A stretch of 63,979 nucleotides of DNA from an uncultured Prevotellaceae bacterium. Its GTDB lineage: Bacteria > Bacteroidota > Bacteroidia > Bacteroidales > Bacteroidaceae. The translations under genes and the position numbers were made by a program. Shown piece by piece: positions 1 to 10,335 of the stretch; position 1 is the first letter of the stretch; the number at the start of each line of letters is the position of its first letter. The notes below the pieces were generated by a model that was not told the DNA's origin, made no database searches, and was given only the letters and a program-made list of their open reading frames with translations. The DNA is taken from NCBI GenBank assembly GCA_902767775.1, contig CACXIP010000010.1, positions 93,662 through 157,640 on the forward strand, written 5' to 3'.

Positions 1-521
1 ATGAGGGTGGTGATTTCTATCTCGTCGCCAAAGATCTGGCGGCCGTTGAGACCTTCGTTGACCAACTCAATAAGGAAGTTCATATAGGTCTTCTTGGGAT
101 GGAACTTATTGACGAGGTTGAGGGCGGCCTTCATCGTTCCTCCAGTGGCAAGGAGGTCGTCATGGAGCAGCACGATGTCGTCGGATGTGATGGCATCCTC
201 ATGGATTTCGATGGTGTCGGTGCCATACTCTTTGGTGTAGGTCTCCTGCACAGTCTGGGCAGGCAACTTACCGGGTTTGCGGCAGAGGACGATACCAGCG
301 CCCAACCTGACAGCGAGGGCGGATGCCATCACAAAACCGCGGCTCTCGATACCCACGATTTTCGTGATGCCCTTGTCCTTGTAAATCTCATAAAGTTCAT
401 CCACCATAATCTGCAGGCACTCTGCATTCTTGAAAAGGGTGGTGACGTCCCTAAAATTGATACCCTTAACCGGGAAGTCAGGAATACTGCGGAGATTCTC
501 CAATAATACTTTGTTGTTCAT
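1..521 (-). CDS. apt: Adenine phosphoribosyltransferase (3' end outside window)
   Basis: Converts adenine plus PRPP to AMP in cytoplasmic purine salvage. The minus-strand frame opens with ATG at 521 (MNNKVLLENLRSIPDFPVKG) and stays open to base 1, so about 173 codons are visible and the C-terminus is missing. The PRPP-binding loop is clear (VLLHDDLLATGGT, about residue 120), preceded by VGIESRGFVMASALA, both typical of Apt. The length seen already fits the 170-180 residue family, so only a few residues should be lost. It is separated from mnmG by about 200 bp holding a parS palindrome. Identification is from recognised family motifs. Confidence 0.93.
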   Translation of the reverse strand, partial: MNNKVLLENLRSIPDFPVKGINFRDVTTLFKNAECLQIMVDELYEIYKDKGITKIVGIESRGFVMASALAVRLGAGIVLCRKPGKLPAQTVQETYTKEYGTDTIEIHEDAITSDDIVLLHDDLLATGGTMKAALNLVNKFHPKKTYMNFLIELVNEGLNGRQIFGDEIEITTL

Positions 522-544
522 TTTATTGATAATTTGAATATGAA

Positions 545-560
545 TGTTTCACGTGAAACA
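545..560. promoter_or_regulatory. parS: ParB-binding chromosome-partitioning site
   Basis: TGTTTCACGTGAAACA is a perfect 16-bp palindrome identical to the classical parS consensus bound by chromosomal ParB/Spo0J. It lies in the AT-rich gap between apt and mnmG, divergent from neither, with no promoter-like context explaining it. Chromosomal parS sites cluster near oriC in most bacteria. Here the putative origin is about 8.5 kb to the right. No second copy was noticed by eye in the window. Function is inferred from exact consensus identity. Confidence 0.85.
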
Positions 561-729
561 ATAAAAATATTTTACATTTTTATTATTTTGAAAGTATGGT
601 AGTCTAGGAGTTTTAAAGTTGATGTTTTATATCTGCTTGCAAGCATTTTTGATTTTGCCGACGCGATAAATCACGTCCCTATATGTTGCTTCACATGCTG
701 TGCTAATCATGATTTCAATTCTTTTTCCA

Positions 730-2595
730 TCATCTTCCCATGAGCACCAGCATGGCGTTGATATCGCTGGGCGACACGCCGGGTATGCGGCTTGCCTGCG
801 CCAGGGTCTCCGGATTGACACGCGCCAGTTTTTGACGCGCCTCGATGGATATCTGCGTCATATTTGGATAATCGAAATGGCCACGAATCTTGATGTCCTC
901 CAAACGGTGCATCTTGTCAGCCACCAGCCGTTCACGCTCGATATATCCCTTATATTTCATCAGTACCTCGGCAGCCTCAGCAATCTCTTCACGGCGATTG
1001 GGCAACGAGGCGACAGCCTCAGCCAAGGCAGGCACCATCTGCATCAGTTCGTTAAGGCTCACCTGCGGACGTCCCAGCAAGTCGACAGCCTTGCAGCCAT
1101 AGTGGAGTGGGGTAGTGCCCAATGACTCCAGCATGCCGTTTACCTCTTTCGGACGGATATGCGACTCCTCACAAATCTGAATGATATGGCGGATATGTTC
1201 TTTCTTCTCCATCCAATGGTCGTAACGTTCACGGGTAGCAAGACCCAACTGATAAGAGCGTTCTGTGAGTCGTGCGTCGGCATCATCCTGACGGAGCAGG
1301 ATACGGTATTCAGCACGCGACGTGAACATACGGTAGGGTTCGTCCACGCCTTTGGTCACCAAGTCATCGATAAGCACACCGATGTAACTCTCATCACGGC
1401 GCATCACAAAGGGGTTGCCGCCGCCACAGCGGATGGCAGCATTGATGCCCGCCACCGTACCCTGGCCGCCAGCCTCCTCATAACCCGTCGTGCCATTGAC
1501 CTGTCCTGCCATAAACAGACAAGGTACCACCTTCGACTCCAGCGAGTGGTTCAACTGCATCGGGTCGAAGAAGTCATACTCGATGGCATAACCTGGACGA
1601 TACACCTTCAAGTCGCGCAGGGCAGGTATCTTTCTCAGTGCGGCAATCTGCACATCCATCGGCATGCTTGATGAGTAACCATTCAAGTACATCTCATTGG
1701 TCGTCTCACCCTCTGGCTCAAGAAAAAGCATGTGCTGGCCCCGCTCAGGGAAAGTCATCAACTTGGTTTCTATCGAAGGACAGTAACGCGGACCGATGCT
1801 TTGTATCTGACCGTTGTAGAGCGGTGAATCCTCCAACCCACCAAGAAGCACCTCATGCACCTCAGGGTTGGTATAGCATATCCAGCACGTCAACTGTTGC
1901 AGCGGACGGTCGCTGCCCATGAAACTGAAACGGTGGAAGTCGTTCTCCCCCTCCTGGATTTCCATGTCCTCGAAATGCACTGAGCGCCGGTCGATGCGCA
2001 CCGGTGTGCCCGTCTTCATCCGCGCCGTGGAGATGCCATGACGCGTGATGCTCTCGGTCAGCCTCGCCACAGCAGGTTCGGCAATACGTCCGCCTGGCAC
2101 CTGACAACGTCCGATGTGCAGCAGACCATTGAGAAATGTTCCGGCAGTGATGATGACACACTTGGCGCGGATTTCGGCACCCCAGATGGTATGCACGCCA
2201 ACAGCCTCGCCATTCTCCACCAGCAACTCATCCACCTGGTCCTGCCAGATGTCCAGATTAGGAGTATGGTCGAGAACCTCGCGCCACTTCCATATGAACT
2301 TACCGCGGTCGCACTGTGCACGCGGACTCCATACGGCAGGACCTTTTGAACGGTTGAGCATGCGGAACTGTATCGCCGTAGCATCGGTGACAATACCCAT
2401 CTGACCACCGAGGGCATCTATCTCACGGACTATCTGACCCTTGGCGATACCGCCAACAGCAGGATTGCAACTCATCTGCGCAATCTTGTTCATGTCCATT
2501 GTCACCAAAAGTGTCGAGACACCCATATTGGCAGCAGCAGTGGCAGCCTCACAACCAGCGTGACCACCTCCCACCACCACCACATCATATTTCAT
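730..2595 (-). CDS. mnmG: tRNA uridine-5-carboxymethylaminomethyl modification enzyme MnmG (GidA)
   Basis: FAD-dependent subunit of the MnmEG complex that installs carboxymethylaminomethyl groups on U34 of tRNAs. The N-terminus carries the dinucleotide-binding motif VVGGGHAGCEAA, and later GIDA signatures are present (PRYCPSIETK in the middle; GYEEAGGQG about residue 370). About 621 residues, the normal length. ATG at 2595 (MKYDVVVVGGG) is chosen because it puts the FAD motif at residue 7; an ATG at 2604 and a TTG at 2616 are upstream alternatives. A TACTTTTG element on the minus strand (2614-2621) could be its -7 box, but no good -33 was seen. gidA is often oriC-proximal, which fits the parS/DnaA-box context. 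Confidence 0.96.
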   Translation of the reverse strand: MKYDVVVVGGGHAGCEAATAAANMGVSTLLVTMDMNKIAQMSCNPAVGGIAKGQIVREIDALGGQMGIVTDATAIQFRMLNRSKGPAVWSPRAQCDRGKFIWKWREVLDHTPNLDIWQDQVDELLVENGEAVGVHTIWGAEIRAKCVIITAGTFLNGLLHIGRCQVPGGRIAEPAVARLTESITRHGISTARMKTGTPVRIDRRSVHFEDMEIQEGENDFHRFSFMGSDRPLQQLTCWICYTNPEVHEVLLGGLEDSPLYNGQIQSIGPRYCPSIETKLMTFPERGQHMLFLEPEGETTNEMYLNGYSSSMPMDVQIAALRKIPALRDLKVYRPGYAIEYDFFDPMQLNHSLESKVVPCLFMAGQVNGTTGYEEAGGQGTVAGINAAIRCGGGNPFVMRRDESYIGVLIDDLVTKGVDEPYRMFTSRAEYRILLRQDDADARLTERSYQLGLATRERYDHWMEKKEHIRHIIQICEESHIRPKEVNGMLESLGTTPLHYGCKAVDLLGRPQVSLNELMQMVPALAEAVASLPNRREEIAEAAEVLMKYKGYIERERLVADKMHRLEDIKIRGHFDYPNMTQISIEARQKLARVNPETLAQASRIPGVSPSDINAMLVLMGR

Positions 2596-2642
2596 TTTGT
2601 ACATAACCAAACGCAAAAGTACGCATTTTTTTTGCTAATTAC

Positions 2643-2673
2643 TTTGAATAATCCCAAAATTATATTATTTTTG
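2643..2673 (+). promoter_or_regulatory. Bacteroidetes-type promoter for the sdh/frd operon
   Basis: TTTG at 2643-2646 and TATTTTTG at 2666-2673 with a 19-bp spacer match the Bacteroidetes primary-sigma consensus (TTTG, 19-23 bp, TAnnTTTG). It lies about 120 bp upstream of the first gene of the operon, implying a leader of over 100 nt. Inferred from sequence only. Confidence 0.55.
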
Positions 2674-2799
2674 CATGTCAATTTAGGTCTGTCAATCCTC
2701 ATTTATGATGATTTTTCAGCCTTCTTAACCCCAAAATATATACTATCACACAGAGAAATTTCATTATCTAAATTCTAATTATTTAAATTTCAATCATTT

Positions 2800-3486
2800 A
2801 TGTGGTTAATCAATTCTTCTATCGGTAGGAAGGTCGTGATGTCAGTCACAGGCGTCGCACTGATTCTCTTCCTGACGTTCCACTGCTGTATGAATATTGC
2901 AGCATTGTTCTCGGGAGAGGCCTACAACATGATTTGTGAACTGCTGGGTGCCAACTGGTATGCGGTAGTTGCTACATTGGGACTGGCAGCACTCGCTGTC
3001 ATCCACATTGTCTACGCATTTCTGCTTACCATGCAGAATCGTCGCGCACGCGGCAGTGAGCGTTATGCCGTGACCGACAAGCCGGCAAAAGTGGAATGGG
3101 CTTCGCAGAACATGCTTGTGCTCGGAATCATCATCCTGCTCGGCTTGCTTCTCCACCTCTTCAACTTCTGGTTCAACATGATGTTCGCAGAACTTGTAGA
3201 AATGAAAACTCTTTACTCACCCAGCGATGGTTTCGAATGGATCAAACAGACATTCAGCAATCCTGTCTACGTAGTCCTCTACATCATCTGGCTCTTCGCC
3301 ATCTGGCTCCACCTCACACACGGATTCTGGAGTGCTATGCAAACCTTTGGATGGAGCGGTAAGGTGTGGTTCAACCGCTGGCGTGTCATCGGCTACGTCT
3401 ATGTCACCCTCCTCATGCTTGGCTTCCTCGTTGTCGTGCTTGCATTTGCATTCAAATGCGCACCGAGCCTTTGCTGCGCTTACTAA
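2800..3486 (+). CDS. sdhC: Succinate dehydrogenase/fumarate reductase cytochrome b subunit
   Basis: Membrane anchor of the quinol:fumarate reductase/succinate dehydrogenase complex, passing electrons between menaquinone and the flavoprotein. 228 residues with five hydrophobic helices (about residues 12-35, 55-80, 100-125, 145-170, 195-220). Histidines inside helices (FHCCMN, VIHIVY, LLHLFNF, WLHLTHGFW) fit di-haem b ligation as in the class B five-helix family. First gene of a three-gene plus-strand operon, 33 bp before the flavoprotein gene. In anaerobic Bacteroidales this complex works mainly as fumarate reductase on the route to succinate and propionate; direction of reaction is inference. 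frdC is an equally valid symbol. Confidence 0.92.
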   Translation: MWLINSSIGRKVVMSVTGVALILFLTFHCCMNIAALFSGEAYNMICELLGANWYAVVATLGLAALAVIHIVYAFLLTMQNRRARGSERYAVTDKPAKVEWASQNMLVLGIIILLGLLLHLFNFWFNMMFAELVEMKTLYSPSDGFEWIKQTFSNPVYVVLYIIWLFAIWLHLTHGFWSAMQTFGWSGKVWFNRWRVIGYVYVTLLMLGFLVVVLAFAFKCAPSLCCAY

Positions 3487-3519
3487 TCCATTATCAGCAA
3501 CTTTAAAATCTCGAATGTC

Positions 3520-5502
<1,983 letters not shown>

Positions 5503-5507
5503 CAACT

Positions 5508-6266
5508 ATGGCAAAGAATATATCATTTACGATAAAATTTTGGCGTCAGAACGGACCTCGCGAGAAGGGTCATTTTGATACTCATGAGATGAAGGACATC
5601 CCAGATGATACCTCATTCCTCGAGATGCTCGACATTCTCAATGAAGAACTCATCAACGAAGGCCGTGAGCCATTCGTGTTCGACCATGACTGCCGTGAGG
5701 GTATCTGCGGTATGTGCTCCCTCTACATCAATGGTACACCACACGGAAAGACCGAGCGTGGAGCCACTACCTGCCAACTCTACATGCGCCGCTTCAACGA
5801 CGGTGACGTCATCACCGTAGAGCCTTGGCGCTCCGCCGGCTTCCCCGTCATCAAGGACTGCATGGTTGACCGTGGTGCATTCGACAAGATTATCCAGGCC
5901 GGAGGCTATACCAGCGTGCGTACCGGACAGGCACAGGATGCCAACGCCATCCTCATCCCGAAACAGGATGCTGACGAGGCTATGGACTGCGCCTCATGCA
6001 TCGGCTGCGGTGCCTGCGTTGCTGCCTGCAAGAATGGTTCCGCTATGCTCTTTGTCAGTTCGAAGGTGAGCCAGCTCGCCCTGCTGCCACAAGGCCGTCC
6101 TGAGGCTGCCAAACGTGCCAAGGCCATGATGGCCAAGATGGAGGAACTTGGTTTCGGCAACTGCACCAACACCCGCGCCTGCGAGGCTGTGTGCCCGAAG
6201 AACGAGACCATCGCCAATATTGCCCGACTCAACCGAGAGTTCATCAAGGCAAAACTGGCAGATTAA
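5508..6266 (+). CDS. sdhB: Succinate dehydrogenase/fumarate reductase iron-sulfur subunit
   Basis: Electron-transfer subunit linking the flavoprotein to the cytochrome b anchor. The N-terminal ferredoxin-type domain binds [2Fe-2S] through [16 protein letters not shown] (about residues 60-75), and the C-terminal domain has the cluster ligands [14 protein letters not shown] (about residues 160-175) and [13 protein letters not shown] (about 218-230) for [4Fe-4S] and [3Fe-4S]. 252 residues, normal length. Last gene of the operon, followed 16 bp later by a strong terminator. frdB is an alternative symbol. Confidence 0.96.
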   Translation: MAKNISFTIKFWRQNGPREKGHFDTHEMKDIPDDTSFLEMLDILNEELINEGREPFVFDHDCREGICGMCSLYINGTPHGKTERGATTCQLYMRRFNDGDVITVEPWRSAGFPVIKDCMVDRGAFDKIIQAGGYTSVRTGQAQDANAILIPKQDADEAMDCASCIGCGACVAACKNGSAMLFVSSKVSQLALLPQGRPEAAKRAKAMMAKMEELGFGNCTNTRACEAVCPKNETIANIARLNREFIKAKLAD

Positions 6267-6281
6267 AGATGATATTCCGTT

Positions 6282-6317
6282 ACAAAAAGTCCCAGCCATT
6301 CAGCTGGGACTTTTTGT
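6282..6317. terminator. Rho-independent terminator between sdhB and mutS (bidirectional)
   Basis: A 15-bp perfect stem (6282-6296 with 6303-6317) and a 6-nt loop (cattca). The stem has a GC-rich core (GTCCCAGC) flanked by A5 on the left and T5 on the right, so it can terminate transcription from both the sdh operon (+) and mutS (-), which converge here. Confidence 0.9.
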
Positions 6318-6342
6318 ATTATTGGGAGTTTAGGAGTGGTAT

Positions 6343-8970
6343 CTACGACTTCCCACTCACTATTTTCTTAATCTCATTGAGTTTGTTGAGAGCCTCCACC
6401 GGTGTGAGATTGTTGATGTCCAACCCCAATATCTCATCGCGCACCTGTGAGAGCACAGGGTCATCCAATTGGAAGAAGCTCAACTGCATGCCCTCCCTCG
6501 ACTGATTGAGCGACTGCGCAGAGGGTTTTCCCACACTGCCCACATTGCTGTTGTCTGCCTCCAGTTGTTTGAGGATGACATTGGCACGCTTGACGATGCT
6601 CTTCGGCATACCTGCTATCTCAGCCACATGGATACCGAAAGAGTGTTCCGAACCACCCCGTTTCAATGTGCGCAGGAAAATCACTTTATTGTCAATCTCC
6701 TTCACACTGACATTGTAGTTTTTGATACGTGAGAAATTCTTCTCCATCTCATTCAGTTCATGATAATGTGTGGCAAACAGTGTGCGTGCCCTCGCCCTTA
6801 CATGTTCATGGAGATACTCCACTATCGCCCAAGCAATGGAGATGCCGTCATAGGTAGATGTGCCACGTCCCAACTCATCGAAGAGCACCAAAGAGCGGGA
6901 TGACACATTATTGAGGATATTCGCCGCCTCTGTCATTTCCACCATGAAGGTAGACTCACCCACTGATATATTGTCTGATGCACCCACACGAGTGAAAATC
7001 TTGTCCACCATACCGATTCTCGCCGCCTCTGCCGGTACGAAACAACCTATCTGAGCCAACAACACAATAAGGGCAGTCTGACGCAGCAGAGCCGACTTAC
7101 CTGCCATATTGGGTCCGGTAATGATGATGATTTGCTGCCGCTCATTGTCAAGCAAGATATCATTAGGCACATATTTCTCACCCAAAGGCAATTGTGTCTC
7201 TATCACAGGATGCCTCCCCTGTTTGATGTCAATCACCTCAGAGGTGTCGATGACCGGGCGCACATATTTGTTTTCCTCAGAAACCACGGCATATGACAGC
7301 AGACAGTCGATGCGAGCCACGAGGTTGGCATTAATCTGAATGGCAGGGATAAACTCCTGTATCGCCATGACAAGTTCATTGAACAACTTTGTCTCCAAAG
7401 AGATAATCTTATCCTCCGCACCCAATATTTTCTCCTCATACTCCTTTAGTTCCTGAGTAATATAGCGCTCTGCCTGTGCCAATGTCTGCTTGCGCACCCA
7501 TTCTGCCGGCACATTGTCCTTATAGGTGTTGCGTACCTCAAGATAATAGCCAAACACATTGTTGTAGCCAATCTTCAGAGAAGAGATACCTGTGGCTGCT
7601 GCCTCACGCTCTTGAATTTTCAGCAGATAGTCCTTACCACTGTAAGCAATATTGCGCAGTTCGTCCAACTCTTCACTCACTCCGTTGCTGATGACATTTC
7701 CCTTGTTCACCAACAAGGGTGGGTCGGGCTGTATCTCACGGGCAATTCGGTCGCGGATGGAGCGACAGATATTCATTTGCTCACCAATGCGCTGCAATGC
7801 CTCATTATCAGAACTCATACAAGCCGTCTTGATGGGTTCGATAGCCTGCAACGCCACTCTCAACTGCATCACTTCACGCGGTGATACCCTGCCAGTAGCC
7901 ACCTTGGAGATGATACGCTCCAAATCATTGATGAGATGAAGTTGCTCATCCACCAACTGCCTGAAATCAGGATGCCTGAAAAAATACTCCACCACATCGA
8001 GACGATCGTTGATGGGTTTCTCATCTTTCAGCGGAAAAACCATCCAGCGATGCAGCAGACGGCCACCCATGGCGGTGATGGTCTTGTCAATCACATTGAG
8101 CAAAGACAGTCCCTCCTCCTGCATAGGTGAAAGGAGTTCAAGGGAACGGATGGTGAACTTGTCCAATCTCACATATCGTTCCTCCTCAATCCGTGAGATG
8201 GAAGTGATATGTCCTATTTGCGTATGCTGCGTCAGTTCAAGATACTGCAGGATAGCACCCGCTGCCACCACACCATTGACCAAATGGTCGACACCAAAAC
8301 CCTTCAGATTTTTGGTTTTGAAATGATGGAGCAGTTTTTGCCGTGCCGTCTGTTCGGTGAACACCCAGTCATCCAATTCAAACACACAAGCCTTTGAACC
8401 GAAATGTCGTTCATACTCACCTTTCTTGGCACGGTCATAAAGCACTTCTTTGGGTTGGAAACTACCCATGAGCTTCTCCACATAGTCATATATTCCCTCA
8501 CCGACAAGAAACTCTCCCGTCGAGATATCCAGAAAAGCCACTCCACAAGCACCTTTTCCAAAATGTACGGCAGCAAGAAAATTGTTCTCCTTGTAATTGA
8601 GCACATTGTCACTCATCGCTACACCAGGAGTCACCAATTCCGTGATACCACGTTTCACCAATGTTTTGGTGAGTTTCGGGTCCTCCAACTGGTCGCAGAT
8701 AGCCACCCTCCTGCCAGCACGAATCAATTTTGGCAAATAGGTGTCCAACGCATGATGTGGAAAACCCGCCATCTCCGTCGTACCTGTCGAACCACCATTG
8801 TTGCGTCGTGTCAGGGTAATACCCAATATTTTAGAGGCAGCTACAGCATCCTCACAATATGTCTCATAGAAATCACCACAGCGAAACAGCATCAGCGCGT
8901 CGGGATGTTTTGCCTTCAGCGTGAAAAACTGCTTCATCATGGGAGTCAGTCCGTTCTCTTTCTTTGCCAT
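6343..8970 (-). CDS. mutS: DNA mismatch repair protein MutS
   Basis: Recognises base mismatches and small loops and starts methyl-independent mismatch repair with MutL. The mismatch-binding motif appears near the N-terminus as [10 protein letters not shown] (Phe and Glu of the F-x-E motif). The ATPase domain has Walker [14 protein letters not shown] (near residue 620) and Walker [20 protein letters not shown] at 8970 ([15 protein letters not shown]) gives about 875 residues, a normal MutS1 length; the 19 in-frame codons upstream lack family similarity. A TAACTTTG element at 9001-9008 (minus strand) is a plausible -7 box. The gene ends 26 bp from the shared terminator and starts at the edge of the putative oriC. 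Confidence 0.96.
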   Translation of the reverse strand: MAKKENGLTPMMKQFFTLKAKHPDALMLFRCGDFYETYCEDAVAASKILGITLTRRNNGGSTGTTEMAGFPHHALDTYLPKLIRAGRRVAICDQLEDPKLTKTLVKRGITELVTPGVAMSDNVLNYKENNFLAAVHFGKGACGVAFLDISTGEFLVGEGIYDYVEKLMGSFQPKEVLYDRAKKGEYERHFGSKACVFELDDWVFTEQTARQKLLHHFKTKNLKGFGVDHLVNGVVAAGAILQYLELTQHTQIGHITSISRIEEERYVRLDKFTIRSLELLSPMQEEGLSLLNVIDKTITAMGGRLLHRWMVFPLKDEKPINDRLDVVEYFFRHPDFRQLVDEQLHLINDLERIISKVATGRVSPREVMQLRVALQAIEPIKTACMSSDNEALQRIGEQMNICRSIRDRIAREIQPDPPLLVNKGNVISNGVSEELDELRNIAYSGKDYLLKIQEREAAATGISSLKIGYNNVFGYYLEVRNTYKDNVPAEWVRKQTLAQAERYITQELKEYEEKILGAEDKIISLETKLFNELVMAIQEFIPAIQINANLVARIDCLLSYAVVSEENKYVRPVIDTSEVIDIKQGRHPVIETQLPLGEKYVPNDILLDNERQQIIIITGPNMAGKSALLRQTALIVLLAQIGCFVPAEAARIGMVDKIFTRVGASDNISVGESTFMVEMTEAANILNNVSSRSLVLFDELGRGTSTYDGISIAWAIVEYLHEHVRARARTLFATHYHELNEMEKNFSRIKNYNVSVKEIDNKVIFLRTLKRGGSEHSFGIHVAEIAGMPKSIVKRANVILKQLEADNSNVGSVGKPSAQSLNQSREGMQLSFFQLDDPVLSQVRDEILGLDINNLTPVEALNKLNEIKKIVSGKS

Positions 8971-9008
8971 GCGGTGAACAATCGTTTTTTTTACAATGGG
9001 CAAAGTTA

Positions 9009-9310
9009 ATGAAAAATCCACAATCACTGTGGAAAACTGTGTGGAAAACTATTAAAAAAGCATCAATTTATCCATATCGCCATTCGTAAATATTTAGAGT
9101 GTGTAAAAAACACTTTTTTTCCACATCACTTTCCAATGATTATCCACACAAAAATATTCCATTGATTTTCCACACCTTGGTTTTCCACACTCTATAAAAA
9201 TTGTGGATAACTAAATAAAATATTGAAAATCAAAAAATTATAATACACAATCAATGAGGATAACCAGTAGATAACCATGAATAACTATTTAATTAAAAGT
9301 TATCCACATT
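9009..9310. other. Putative chromosomal replication origin (oriC): DnaA-box cluster in AT-rich gene-free gap
   Basis: The 366-bp gap between mutS and the acyltransferase gene contains three perfect DnaA boxes TTATCCACA: 9140-9148 (+), 9202-9210 (-) and 9300-9308 (+). Single-mismatch versions are at 9028-9036 (-), 9040-9048 (-), 9068-9076 (+), 9117-9125 (+), 9166-9174 (+) and 9181-9189 (+). An AT-rich stretch free of boxes (about 9211-9290) could be the unwinding element. The nearby parS and gidA support an origin. No dnaA gene is in the window, which is compatible with an origin remote from dnaA. Functional assignment is inference from box density. Confidence 0.72.
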
Positions 9311-9336
9311 TTCAACACCCTTTCTTCTTTAAATTT

Positions 9337-10329
9337 TTATTTTCTTTTTTGAAAAATCAATAAAATAAAAAAAGAAAGAATGGTGGAAATGACATAGACA
9401 AGCATGAAGGCGACAATCACCATATAATAATTGTTGTGATAAGGGTATCCACATATTGTGAGGCAGCGGGTGACCAGAAGTGGAACACCACCACAGATGA
9501 AATAATAGATAAGAGAGTGTTTGCCTGTCCATTCCATCCAACGGAGCCGTGGCAAGTGATGGCAGATGGAGATGATAATCAGACTGCCGATAATACCGTC
9601 TGCAAAAAACAGAATGAAAGAATCAACATGGATGGGTTGGCAGGTGAGCAGCAGGGATTGTTTCCACACAGTACATTTGATGACAGCCTCTATGGTAACC
9701 AATAGTAATATGGTTGATGGCCGTTGGATGAGATGCATCCACTCCTTATGCCGTCGGAAAACAAAACCAGTAAAAATGAAGGGCATCATCAGCAGGGCAT
9801 TGTGCCAGCACCAAAAATTGGTTGCCGACCAACGGTCGTTGTCCAACAGATGATAGGCAATGGCCATGATAAGGTAGGGTAGGGCACACCATACTCCCAA
9901 TATCATCATACGACCACCCCATTTGTTCACCAATGGTGCAAAAACCACTTCAGCTACCGCTAAGGCAGCCACAAACCATGACGCATGACCGGTAAGCACA
10001 TCCGTATAGGTATCTATCAGTGTGGTGTCGTCATGCACCAACGCCTTTGGAAGGGCTATGACGGCAGTAAAGATGAAATAGGGTAGAATTATACCTCTGA
10101 GTACACTGAGGAGCTTGTGGCGCACGGAAAAGGCCTTTTCAGGGTTGTTGAAAAGGTATCCGGAGATGAAGAAGAAAGTGATGAGAACATTGTTGACGTA
10201 GAAAGCATAGGGTATGATTTCCTCACCGGCATAATATTTCTCTGTGTGGAAGAGCAGGATGGCCATCATACAGAGGCCTCTTGCCCTGTCCGCCCATGTG
10301 AGACGTGTCGGTGTAGCTATGTCATCCAT
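9337..10329 (-). CDS. Acyltransferase family 3 membrane protein
   Basis: Predicted integral-membrane O-acyltransferase that would acetylate a cell-envelope or exported polysaccharide. 330 residues with about ten hydrophobic segments. The N-terminal ADRARGLCMMAILLFHTEKYY carries the conserved R and the membrane H (LFH) typical of Acyl_transf_3 (OatA/fucose O-acetylase-like) proteins, with the FFFISGYLF segment that follows in the family. It follows porZ by 6 bp and is the last gene of the leuS-yitT-rdgB-porZ run. Substrate cannot be told from sequence. Confidence 0.8.
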   Translation of the reverse strand: MDDIATPTRLTWADRARGLCMMAILLFHTEKYYAGEEIIPYAFYVNNVLITFFFISGYLFNNPEKAFSVRHKLLSVLRGIILPYFIFTAVIALPKALVHDDTTLIDTYTDVLTGHASWFVAALAVAEVVFAPLVNKWGGRMMILGVWCALPYLIMAIAYHLLDNDRWSATNFWCWHNALLMMPFIFTGFVFRRHKEWMHLIQRPSTILLLVTIEAVIKCTVWKQSLLLTCQPIHVDSFILFFADGIIGSLIIISICHHLPRLRWMEWTGKHSLIYYFICGGVPLLVTRCLTICGYPYHNNYYMVIVAFMLVYVISTILSFFILLIFQKRK

Positions 10330-10335
10330 GCTGCG

